Origin: Molossus alvarezi
Taxonomy: Eukaryota; Chordata; Mammalia; Chiroptera; Molossidae
Direction: 5' to 3'
Length of the DNA stretch: 64,000 nt
NCBI GenBank assembly: GCA_037176705.1
Contig: CM073907.1
Location: 15,283,001-15,347,000 of the forward strand
Shown here: in pieces, positions 46,196 to 58,621 of the stretch
Layout: every line of letters begins with the position of its first letter
Position numbering within the stretch: the first letter of the stretch is position 1
The notes under the pieces: generated by a model
The model's input: only the letters and a program-made list of their open reading frames with translations
The model's database searches: none
What the model was told of the DNA's origin: nothing
Translations under genes and position numbers: made by a program

Positions 46196-49145
46196 CTAGG
46201 ATTCCACGTTTCAGGGACTACCACATTCCTCACACTGTTATGTACATTATAGTCCAAAAGAAAGTGAGATCATATGATACTTTTCTTTCTCTGTTTCGCA
46301 TGTTTTGCTTAGGATAATACTTTCCAGGTCTCTCTGTGTAGTTTCAAAGGAAAAGAGATGTTTCTTTCCTCAATCTTCATAACATTCCTTCGTGTATATG
46401 TACCACATCTTTTTTTATCCATTCGTCTACTGATGAATACATGGGCTGTGTCCAGATATTGGATGTTGTAAATAGTGCTGCTACAAACCTGGGTTTACAT
46501 ATATTCTTTCTGATGAGTGTTTCAGGCTTCTTCGGGTATATTACTAGAAGTGAGATCACTGGGTCAAATTCAGGTTTAATTTTTAAGTTTTTGAGGTAAC
46601 ACCATATTGTTTTCCTAGTGGCTGCACCAGTCTGCATTCCCACCAGCAGGGTAGTGGAGTCCCCTTTCTCCGCACCCAAGCCAAGACTTGCAGTTTGATG
46701 ATTTGTTGATGGCAGCCATTCTGACAGGTGTGTGGTTATATCTCAGTATTGTTTTAATTTGAATCTCTCTGATGATTAGTGTCTCTTACCATTTGTATGT
46801 CGTGTTTAGAGAGGTGTCTGTTTAGTTCCACTGCCCATGTTTTAATTGGGTTCTTTGTTTTCCTACAGCTGAGTTTTATAAGCACTCCATATTTTGGAAA
46901 TTAACCCTTTTCCGATTCATCATCAGCAATATTGGTATTTCAGATTGTACGAACACTTTCTGTTTTGATGGTTGTTTCTTTAGCTATGCACAAGCTTTTA
47001 GTTTGAGGTATTGTGTCATGTGTTTGTTAACTTATTTATTTATTTATCTTGGTGTGTACGTCTCTGTTGCTTTAGGTGTAATATCTGTGAAAATTCTGCT
47101 ACCTATGTCTGAAATTTTGTGTCCTGCACTTTCTTCTATAATTTGTATGGATTCATGAGTTTCATTTAAGTATTTTATCCATTTCAAGTTTATTCTCATG
47201 TATGGTGTAAAGTCGTGGTCTGGCTTCATTTTTTTTTGCTTTTTATTTGCAAGTAGCTGTCCAATTTTTTCAACACCATTTATTGAAGAGACTGTCTTGA
47301 CTCCACTGTATGTCGTTGCCAACATTGTCAAATGATAATTGGATATAGTGTCTGGGGTCAATTTCGGGGTTCTGTCTTCTGTTCCATTGACCTATCTGCC
47401 TGTTTCTGTGCCCGTACCAGGCTTATTTTTATTATGGTGGCTTTGTGGTATGACCTGAAATCTGGTCATGTGAACCCTCCTGCCTTGTTCGTCTTTCTCA
47501 AGGTGTCTGTGGGTACTAGGGGTCTTTTTTAGTTTATATACACTTTTGGAGTGTTTGTAGTAGGTCTCTGACGTAAGTCATTGGTATTTTGGTGATGATT
47601 ACATTGAGTGTGTAGATTGCTTTCGGTAGTAGGGTCATTTTAATGATGTTAGTTCTTCCAATCCATGAAAAGGGTATATGCTCTCACTTTTTTATATCTT
47701 CCTCCACTTCTGATTTCACTGTCCTGTAGTTATCTGTGAAGAAGTCCTTTACTTCTTCGGTTAAGTTTATTCCTAGGTATTTTAATTTTTTGTGCTGTGA
47801 TGGTAAATGAAGTTGATTTTTCAGTTTCTCTTTCTGTGATTTAATCTTTGGTGTATAAAAATGCCATCGATTTCTTGACAATAATTTTGTCTCCTGCCTC
47901 ATTGCCATATTCCAGGATTGAATTAATGTAGATTTTTGATGGAGTCTTTAGGGTTTTTTATGTACCATATTATGTCCTCTGCATATAATGACAGTTTCAC
48001 TTGCTCCTTTCCAGTTGGGATCCCTTTTATTTTTTCTTCATGTGCAATTGCAGTGTCTAAGACGTCCAGTTCTATGTTAAATAAGAGTGGCAAAAGCGGG
48101 CATCCCTGTCTTGTTCTCATTCTTAAGGGGACTGCTTTTTGTTTTCGCCCATTGTGTATGTTGTTGGCTGTGTTTTCCATATGTCGCCTGTATTGTATTG
48201 CGATGTGGCCCCTCTGTTCCCACATCGCTGAGCGTGTTTATCCGAAATGGGTGCAGGATTTTGTCGAATGCTTTTTTCGCATATATTGATATGATCATGT
48301 GGTTTTTATCTTTTGTTTTGTTTATGCGATGTATCACATTTATTGATGTGCACATATTGTACCATCCTTGAGTGCCTGGACTGTAACCCAGTAAGTCAAG
48401 GTGAGTAATGTGTATGAGGTATTGCTGGATTTGATTCGCTAATAGTTTGCTAAGAATTTTGGCATCTGTGTTAATCAGGGATGTTGGCCTGTAGTTTTCC
48501 TTAGTTTATAGTGTGTTCATGTGGTTTGAGAATTGGGATTATGCTGGCCTCAGAAAGTGTGTTTGGAAGTGTTCCGTCTTGGTGGATTTATTGAAATAGT
48601 TTGAGAAGTGTGGGTGTTAATTCCTTGAATGTTCAGTAAAACTCCCCCGAGCAGCCATCCGAGCCCTTGGTTTTGTTTGCTGGGAGATTTTTGATTCTAT
48701 CTTCAATTTTCGTAGATGTGTTTGGTGTGTTCAAGTTTTCTATCTCTTCCCCATTCAGTGCTGGGAGACTATGTAATCCCAGAAATGTTTCCATTTTTTC
48801 ATCTTTTGAATTATTTTTAGTCTCTATGGTGTCTATTTCTGCTCTGTTCTTTGCTATTCATTTCCTACTGCTTAGTTTGAGGTGTTTGTTTGTTTGATAG
48901 TTTGTTTCATTTTTTTTCTGGTTTTTTAAGTTCTGATGTGAGATAGTGAAATGGAAACTGTTGTTTTCTGAGGTAGACATGTGGGGTATAAACTTCCCTA
49001 TCAGGACTACTGTCACTGAATGCCATTGATTTTGTGTTGTTGTGTGTTCACTTTCATTGGTTTCCATGAAGTTTCTCCTTTTTTCTTGATCTCCTTGTGA
49101 ACCCATTCATTGTTTGTTTAATTGATATTGTAGACTGTAGTCTAT
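46196..49145 (-). mobile_element. Array copy 0 (edge copy, left part diverged)
   Basis: It lacks the first 0.2 kb (3' untranslated part) of the unit and starts directly at the 5' end of the neighbouring L1. From 46196 to about 47430 it differs from the other units by roughly 10 percent. From 47430 to the junction it is nearly identical to them. Confidence 0.88.
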
Positions 49146-52100
49146 TTTTTAATAATGCATTCATTTATTTTTGTTACAGTTCTTTCTCCCCCCCACTGTG
49201 TTTCCCCTCCCCCTCCCTTCCGGCCCTATCCCCAGCTTTGTTGTGCATGTGCATTGTTCCTGAATAGATGCATATCAGTTCTGCGGTTTATCTCTCCCAT
49301 ACCACCCCCTAATCTGGAGATTGTCTGTCTGTGCCCCACTTCCACGTTTCTGGGACTACCCCATTCCTCAGACTGTTATGTTCATTATATTCCACAGATA
49401 AGTGAGATCATATGACACTTGTCTCTCTGTGTTTGGCATGTTTTGCTTAGGATAATACTGTCCAGGCCCCTCGGTGTAGTCTCAAAGGTTAAGAGATCTT
49501 TCTTTCTTACATGTGCATAGCACTCCATTGTGTATATGTACCACCTCTTTTTTAAGCATTCGTCTACTGATGGACACTTGGGCTGTGTCCAGATCTTAGC
49601 TATTGTAAATAGTGCTCCTACAAACCTAGGGATACATATATTCTTTCTGATGGGTGTTTCAGGCTTCTTAGTGTGTATTTCCTAGCAGTGGGATCTCTGG
49701 GTCAAATGAAAGTTCAGTGTTTAAGTGTTTGAGGTAACACCATATTGTTTTCCATAGTGGCTGCACCAGTCTGCATTCCCACCGGCAGTGTACTGGAGTC
49801 CTCTGTGCCCACCCCTCGCCAAGACTTGCAGTTTGAAGATTTGGTGATGGCGGCCATTCTGACAGGTGTGTGGTAATATCTCCTTATTGTTTTAATTTGC
49901 ATCTCTCTGATGATTAGTGATTTTGTGCATTTCTTCATATGTCTCTTACCATTTGTATGTCCTGTTTCGAGAGGTGTGTGTTTTGTTCCTCTGCCCGTTT
50001 TTTAATTGGGTTCTTTGTTTCCCTATAGCTGAGTTTTATAAGCAGTCCATATTTTGAAAATTAACCCTTTTCAGATTCATCATCAGCATGTTTGGTCTTC
50101 CAGATAGTGAGAACCCTTTCCGTTTTGATGGTTGTTTCTTTAGCTGCGCAGAAGCTGTTTAGTTTTAGGCATTGTCATGTGTTTGTTAACTTATTTATTT
50201 ATTTATTTTGGTGTGTACTTGTCTGTTGCTTTAGGTGTTATATCAGTGAAAACTCTGCTGGCTATGTGTGAAATTTTGTGTCCTGCACTTTCTTCTATAA
50301 TTTGTACGGATTCATGAGTTTCATTTAAGTATTTTATCCATTTCAAGTTTATTCTCATGTATGGTGTAAGGTCGTTGTCTGGCTTCATTTTTTTTTTCTT
50401 TTTCTTTGCAAGTTGCTTTCCAATATTTTCAACGCCATTTATTGAAGGGACTGTCTTGACTCCACTGTATGTTGTTGCCAACATTGTGGAATTGTAATTG
50501 AATATATTGTCTTGGGTCAATTTCTGGGTTGTCTATTCTGTTCCATTGACCTATCTGCCTGTTTCTGTGCCAGTACCAGGCTGATTTTTATTATGGTGGC
50601 TTTGTGGTATGACCTGAAATCTGGTCATGTGAACCCTCCTGCCTTGTTCGTCTTTCTCAAGGTGTCTGTGGGTACTAGGGGTCTTTTTTAGTTTATATAC
50701 ACTTTTGGAGTGTTTGTTGTAGGTCTCTGACGTAAGTCATTGGTATTTTGGAGATGATTGCATTGAGTGTGTAGATTGCTTTGGGTAGTAGGGTCATTTT
50801 AATGATGTTAGTTCTTCCAATCCATGAAGAGGGTATATGCTCTCACTTTTTTATATCTTCCTCCACTTCTGATTTCACTGTCCTGTAGTTATCTGTGAAG
50901 AAGTCCTTTACTTCTTCGGTTAAGTTTATTCCTAGGTATTTTAATTTTTTGTGCTGTGATGGTAAATGAAGTTGATTTTTCAGTTTCTCTTTCTGTGATT
51001 TAATCTTTGGTGTATAAAAATGCCATCGATTTCTTGACAATAATTTTGTGTCCTGCCTCATTGCCATATTCCAGGATTGAATTAATGTAGATTTTTGATG
51101 GAGTCTTTAGGGTTTTTTATGTACCATATTATGTCCTCTGCATATAATGACAGTTTCACTTGCTCCTTTCCAGTTGGGATCCCTTTTATTTTTTCTTCAT
51201 GTGCAATTGCAGTGTCTAAGACGTCCAGTTCTATGTTAAATAAGAGTGGCAAAAGCGGGCATCCCTGTCTTGTTCTCATTCTTAAGGGGACTGCTTTTTG
51301 TTTTCGCCCATTGTGTATGTTGTTGGCTGTGTTTTCCATATGTCGCCTGTATTGTATTGCGATGTGGCCCCTCTGTTCCCACATCGCTGAGCGTGTTTAT
51401 CCGAAATGGGTGCAGGATTTTGTCGAATGCTTTTTTCGCATATATTGATATGATCATGTGGTTTTTATCTTTTGTTTTGTTTATGCGATGTATCACATTT
51501 ATTGATGTGCACATATTGTACCATCCTTGAGTGCCTGGACTGTAACCCAGTAAGTCAAGGTGAGTAATGTGTATGAGGTATTGCTGGATTTGATTCGCTA
51601 ATAGTTTGCTAAGAATTTTGGCATCTGTGTTAATCAGGGATGTTGGCCTGTAGTTTTCCTTAGTTTATAGTGTGTTCATGTGGTTTGAGAATTGGGATTA
51701 TGCTGGCCTCAGAAAGTGTGTTTGGAAGTGTTCCGTCTTGGTGGATTTATTGAAATAGTTTGAGAAGTGTGGGTGTTAATTCCTTGAATGTTCAGTAAAA
51801 CTCCCCCGAGCAGCCATCCGAGCCCTTGGTTTTGTTTGCTGGGAGATTTTTGATTCTATCTTCAATTTTCGTAGATGTGTTTGGTGTGTTCAAGTTTTCT
51901 ATCTCTTCCCCATTCAGTGCTGGGAGACTATGTAATCCCAGAAATGTTTCCATTTTTTCATCTTTTGAATTATTTTTAGTCTCTATGGTGTCTATTTCTG
52001 CTCTGTTCTTTGCTATTCATTTCCTACTGCTTAGTTTGAGGTGTTTGTTTGTTTGATAGTTTGTTTCATTTTTTTTCTGGTTTTTTAAGTTCTGATGTGA

Positions 52101-52304
52101 GATAGTGAAATGGAAACTGTTGTTTTCTGAGGTAGACATGTGGGGTATAAACTTCCCTATCAGGACTACTGTCACTGAATGCCATTGATTTTGTGTTGTT
52201 GTGTGTTCACTTTCATTGGTTTCCATGAAGTTTCTCCTTTTTTCTTGATCTCCTTGTGAACCCATTCATTGTTTGTTTAATTGATATTGTAGACTGTAGT
52301 CTAT
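49146..52304 (-). mobile_element. Array copy 1 (complete unit)
   Basis: Complete 3,159-bp unit. The minus-strand block 51384-51082 has the RT segment [19 protein letters not shown] and [17 protein letters not shown], where the catalytic FADD is YAED. ORF2 is broken into short frames. Variants: 'ttccggcc' near 49218, 'tgcaattgcag' near 51209, 'cccgagcagcc' near 51806. Confidence 0.9.
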
Positions 52305-55300
52305 TTTTTAATAATGCATTCATTTATTTTTGTTACAGTTCTTTCTCCCCCCCACTGTGTTTCCCCTCCCCCTCCCTTCCTGCCCTATCCCCAGCTTTGT
52401 TGTGCATGTGCATTGTTCCTGAATAGATGCATATCAGTTCTGCGGTTTATCTCTCCCATACCACCCCCTAATCTGGAGATTGTCTGTCTGTGCCCCACTT
52501 CCACGTTTCTGGGACTACCCCATTCCTCAGACTTTTATGTTCATTATATTCCACAGATAAGTGAGATCATATGACACTTGTCTCTCTGTGTTTGGCATGT
52601 TTTGCGTAGGATAATACTGTCCAGGCCCCTCGGTGTAGTCTCAAAGGTTAAGAGATCTTTCTTTCTTACATGTGCATAGCACTCCATTGTGTATATGTAC
52701 CACCTCTTTTTTAAGCATTCGTCTACTGATGGACACTTGGGCTGTGTCCAGATCTTAGCTATTGTAAATAGTGCTCCTACAAACCTAGGGATACATATAT
52801 TCTTTCTGATGGGTGTTTCAGGCTTCTTAGTGTGTATTTCCTAGCAGTGGGATCTCTGGGTCAAATGAAAGTTCAGTGTTTAAGTGTTTGAGGTAACACC
52901 ATATTGTTTTCCATAGTGGCTGCACCAGTCTGCATTCCCACCGGCAGTGTACTGGAGTCCTCTGTGCCCACCCCTCGCCAAGACTTGCAGTTTGAAGATT
53001 TGGTGATGGCGGCCATTCTGACAGGTGTGTGGTAATATCTCCTTATTGTTTTAATTTGCATCTCTCTGATGATTAGTGATTTTGTGCATTTCTTCATATG
53101 TCTCTTACCATTTGTATGTCCTGTTTCGAGAGGTGTGTGTTTTGTTCCTCTGCCCGTTTTTTAATTGGGTTCTTTGTTTTCCTATAGCTGAGTTTTATAA
53201 GCAGTCCATATTTTGAAAATTAACCCTTTTCAGATTCATCATCAGCATGTTTGGTCTTCCAGATAGTGAGAACCCTTTCCGTTTTGATGGTTGTTTCTTT
53301 AGCTGCGCAGAAGCTGTTTAGTTTTAGGCATTGTCATGTGTTTGTTAACTTATTTATTTATTTATTTTGGTGTGTACTTGTCTGTTGCTTTAGGTGTTAT
53401 ATCAGTGAAAACTCTGCTGGCTATGTGTGAAATTTTGTGTCCTGCACTTTCTTCTATAATTTGTACGGATTCATGAGTTTCATTTAAGTATTTTATCCAT
53501 TTCAAGTTTATTCTCATGTATGGTGTAAGGTCGTTGTCTGGCTTCATTTTTTTTTTCTTTTTCTTTGCAAGTTGCTTTCCAATATTTTCAACGCCATTTA
53601 TTGAAGGGACTGTCTTGACTCCACTGTATGTTGTTGCCAACATTGTGGAATTGTAATTGAATATATTGTCTTGGGTCAATTTCTGGGTTGTCTATTCTGT
53701 TCCATTGACCTATCTGCCTGTTTCTGTGCCAGTACCAGGCTGATTTTTATTATGGTGGCTTTGTGGTATGACCTGAAATCTGGTCATGTGAACCCTCCTG
53801 CCTTGTTCGTCTTTCTCAAGGTGTCTGTGGGTACTAGGGGTCTTTTTTAGTTTATATACACTTTTGGAGTGTTTGTTGTAGGTCTCTGACGTAAGTCATT
53901 GGTATTTTGGAGATGATTGCATTGAGTGTGTAGATTGCTTTGGGTAGTAGGGTCATTTTAATGATGTTAGTTCTTCCAATCCATGAAGAGGGTATATGCT
54001 CTCACTTTTTTATATCTTCCTCCACTTCTGATTTCACTGTCCTGTAGTTATCTGTGAAGAAGTCCTTTACTTCTTCGGTTAAGTTTATTCCTAGGTATTT
54101 TAATTTTTTGTGCTGTGATGGTAAATGAAGTTGATTTTTCAGTTTCTCTTTCTGTGATTTAATCTTTGGTGTATAAAAATGCCATCGATTTCTTGACAAT
54201 AATTTTGTGTCCTGCCTCATTGCCATATTCCAGGATTGAATTAATGTAGATTTTTGATGGAGTCTTTAGGGTTTTTTATGTACCATATTATGTCCTCTGC
54301 ATATAATGACAGTTTCACTTGCTCCTTTCCAGTTGGGATCCCTTTTATTTTTTCTTCATGTGTAATTGCAGTGTCTAAGACGTCCAGTTCTATGTTAAAT
54401 AAGAGTGGCAAAAGCGGGCATCCCTGTCTTGTTCTCATTCTTAAGGGGACTGCTTTTTGTTTTCGCCCATTGTGTATGTTGTTGGCTGTGTTTTCCATAT
54501 GTCGCCTGTATTGTATTGCGATGTGGCCCCTCTGTTCCCACATCGCTGAGCGTGTTTATCCGAAATGGGTGCAGGATTTTGTCGAATGCTTTTTTCGCAT
54601 ATATTGATATGATCATGTGGTTTTTATCTTTTGTTTTGTTTATGCGATGTATCACATTTATTGATGTGCACATATTGTACCATCCTTGAGTGCCTGGACT
54701 GTAACCCAGTAAGTCAAGGTGAGTAATGTGTATGAGGTATTGCTGGATTTGATTCGCTAATAGTTTGCTAAGAATTTTGGCATCTGTGTTAATCAGGGAT
54801 GTTGGCCTGTAGTTTTCCTTAGTTTATAGTGTGTTCATGTGGTTTGAGAATTGGGATTATGCTGGCCTCAGAAAGTGTGTTTGGAAGTGTTCCGTCTTGG
54901 TGGATTTATTGAAATAGTTTGAGAAGTGTGGGTGTTAATTCCTTGAATGTTCAGTAAAACTCCCCCGAGCAGCCATCCGAGCCCTTGGTTTTGTTTGCTG
55001 GGAGATTTTTGATTCTATCTTCAATTTTCGTAGATGTGTTTGGTGTGTTCAAGTTTTCTATCTCTTCCCCATTCAGTGCTGGGAGACTATGTAATCCCAG
55101 AAATGTTTCCATTTTTTCATCTTTTGAATTATTTTTAGTCTCTATGGTGTCTATTTCTGCTCTGTTCTTTGCTATTCATTTCCTACTGCTTAGTTTGAGG
55201 TGTTTGTTTGTTTGATAGTTTGTTTCATTTTTTTTCTGGTTTTTTAAGTTCTGATGTGAGATAGTGAAATGGAAACTGTTGTTTTCTGAGGTAGACATGT

Positions 55301-55463
55301 GGGGTATAAACTTCCCTATCAGGACTACTGTCACTGAATGCCATTGATTTTGTGTTGTTGTGTGTTCACTTTCATTGGTTTCCATGAAGTTTCTCCTTTT
55401 TTCTTGATCTCCTTGTGAACCCATTCATTGTTTGTTTAATTGATATTGTAGACTGTAGTCTAT
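52305..55463 (-). mobile_element. Array copy 2 (complete unit)
   Basis: Complete 3,159-bp unit. Variants: 'ttcctgcc' near 52378, 'gacttttatg' near 52531, 'ttgcgtagg' near 52603, 'tgtaattgcag' near 54361, and 'cccgagcagcc' near 54965. Confidence 0.9.
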
Positions 55464-58400
55464 TTTTTAATAATGCATTCATTTATTTTTGTTACAGTTC
55501 TTTCTCCCCCCCACTGTGTTTCCCCTCCCCCTCCCTTCCTGCCCTATCCCCAGCTTTGTTGTGCATGTGCATTGTTCCTGAATAGATGCATATCAGTTCT
55601 GCGGTTTATCTCTCCCATACCACCCCCTAATCTGGAGATTGTCTGTCTGTGCCCCACTTCCACGTTTCTGGGACTACCCCATTCCTCAGACTTTTATGTT
55701 CATTATATTCCACAGATAAGTGAGATCATATGACACTTGTCTCTCTGTGTTTGGCATGTTTTGCGTAGGATAATACTGTCCAGGCCCCTCGGTGTAGTCT
55801 CAAAGGTTAAGAGATCTTTCTTTCTTACATGTGCATAGCACTCCATTGTGTATATGTACCACCTCTTTTTTAAGCATTCGTCTACTGATGGACACTTGGG
55901 CTGTGTCCAGATCTTAGCTATTGTAAATAGTGCTCCTACAAACCTAGGGATACATATATTCTTTCTGATGGGTGTTTCAGGCTTCTTAGTGTGTATTTCC
56001 TAGCAGTGGGATCTCTGGGTCAAATGAAAGTTCAGTGTTTAAGTGTTTGAGGTAACACCATATTGTTTTCCATAGTGGCTGCACCAGTCTGCATTCCCAC
56101 CGGCAGTGTACTGGAGTCCTCTGTGCCCACCCCTCGCCAAGACTTGCAGTTTGAAGATTTGGTGATGGCGGCCATTCTGACAGGTGTGTGGTAATATCTC
56201 CTTATTGTTTTAATTTGCATCTCTCTGATGATTAGTGATTTTGTGCATTTCTTCATATGTCTCTTACCATTTGTATGTCCTGTTTCGAGAGGTGTGTGTT
56301 TTGTTCCTCTGCCCGTTTTTTAATTGGGTTCTTTGTTTCCCTATAGCTGAGTTTCATAAGCAGTCCATATTTTGGAAATTAACCTTTTTCAGATTCATCA
56401 TCAGCATGTTTGGTCTTCCAGATAGTGAGAACCCTTTCCGTTTTGATGGTTGTTTCTTTAGCTGCGCAGAAGCTGTTTAGTTTTAGGCATTGTCATGTGT
56501 TTGTTAACTTATTTATTTATTTATTTTGGTGTGTACTTGTCTGTTGCTTTAGGTGTTATATCAGTGAAAACTCTGCTGGCTATGTGTGAAATTTTGTGTC
56601 CTGCACTTTCTTCTATAATTTGTACGGATTCATGAGTTTCATTTAAGTATTTTATCCATTTCAAGTTTATTCTCATGTATGGTGTAAGGTCGTTGTCTGG
56701 CTTCATTTTTTTTTTCTTTTTCTTTGCAAGTTGCTTTCCAATATTTTCAACGCCATTTATTGAAGGGACTGTCTTGACTCCACTGTATGTTGTTGCCAAC
56801 ATTGTGGAATTGTAATTGAATATATTGTCTTGGGTCAATTTCTGGGTTGTCTATTCTGTTCCATTGACCTATCTGCCTGTTTCTGTGCCAGTACCAGGCT
56901 GATTTTTATTATGGTGGCTTTGTGGTATGACCTGAAATCTGGTCATGTGAACCCTCCTGCTTTCTTCGTCTTTCTCAAGGTGTCTGTGGGTACTAGGGGT
57001 CTTTTTTAGTTTATATACACTTTTGGAGTGTTTGTAGTAGGTCTGTGACGTAAGTCATTGGTATTTTGGTGATGATTGCATTGAGTGTGTAGATTGCTTT
57101 GGGTAGTAGGGTCATTTTAATGATGTTAGTTCTTCCAATCCATGAAGAGGGTATATGCTCTCACTTTTTTATATCTTCCTCCACTTCTGATTTCACTGTC
57201 CTGTAGTTATCTGTGAAGAAGTCCTTTACTTCTTCGGTTAAGTTTATTCCTAGGTATTTTAATTTTTTGTGCTGTGATGGTAAATGAAGTTGATTTTTCA
57301 GTTTCTCTTTCTGTGATTTAATCTTTGGTGTATAAAAATGCCATCGATTTCTTGACAATAATTTTGTGTCCTGCCTCATTGCCATATTCCAGGATTGAAT
57401 TAATGTAGATTTTTGATGGAGTCTTTAGGGTTTTTTATGTACCATATTATGTCCTCTGCATATAATGACAGTTTCACTTGCTCCTTTCCAGTTGGGATCC
57501 CTTTTATTTTTTCTTCATGTGTAATTGCAGTGTCTAAGACGTCCAGTTCTATGTTAAATAAGAGTGGCAAAAGCGGGCATCCCTGTCTTGTTCTCATTCT
57601 TAAGGGGACTGCTTTTTGTTTTCGCCCATTGTGTATGTTGTTGGCTGTGTTTTCCATATGTCGCCTGTATTGTATTGCGATGTGGCCCCTCTGTTCCCAC
57701 ATCGCTGAGCGTGTTTATCCGAAATGGGTGCAGGATTTTGTCGAATGCTTTTTTCGCATATATTGATATGATCATGTGGTTTTTATCTTTTGTTTTGTTT
57801 ATGCGATGTATCACATTTATTGATGTGCACATATTGTACCATCCTTGAGTGCCTGGACTGTAACCCAGTAAGTCAAGGTGAGTAATGTGTATGAGGTATT
57901 GCTGGATTTGATTCGCTAATAGTTTGCTAAGAATTTTGGCATCTGTGTTAATCAGGGATGTTGGCCTGTAGTTTTCCTTAGTTTATAGTGTGTTCATGTG
58001 GTTTGAGAATTGGGATTATGCTGGCCTCAGAAATTGTGTTTGGAAGTGTTCCGTCTTGGTGGATTTATGGAAATAGTTTGAGAAGTGTGGGTGTTAATTC
58101 CTTGAATGTTCAGTAAAACTCCCCCGTGCAGCCATCCGAGCCCTTGGTTTTGTTTGCTGGGAGATTTTTGATTCTATCTTCAATTTTCGTAGATGTGTTT
58201 GGTGTGTTCAAGTTTTCTATCTCTTCCCCATTCAGTTTTGGGAGACTATGTAATCCCAGAAATGTTTCCATTTTTTCATCTTTTGAACTATTTTTAGTCT
58301 CTATGGTGTCTATTTCTGCTCTGTTCTTTGCTATTCATTTCCTACTGCTTAGTTTGAGGTGTTTGTTTGTTTGATAGTTTGTTTCATTTTTTTCTGGTTT

Positions 58401-58621
58401 TTTAAGTTCTGATGTGAGATAGTGAAATAGAAACTGTTGTTTTCTGAGGTAGACATGTGGGGTATAAACTTCCCTATCAGGACTACTGTCACTGAATGCC
58501 ATTGATTTTGTGTTGTTGTGTGTTCACTTTCATTGGTTTCCATGAAGTTTCTCATTTTTTCTTGATCTCCTTGTGAACCCATTCATTGTTTGTTTAATTG
58601 ATATTGTAGACTGTAGTCTAT
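55464..58621 (-). mobile_element. Array copy 3 (complete unit)
   Basis: Complete unit of 3,158 bp (one T missing in the run near 58388). It shares 'gacttttatg' and 'ttgcgtagg' with copy 2 but 'cccgtgcagcc' (near 58124) and the 'taacctttttcag' variant (near 56381) with copy 4. Confidence 0.9.
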
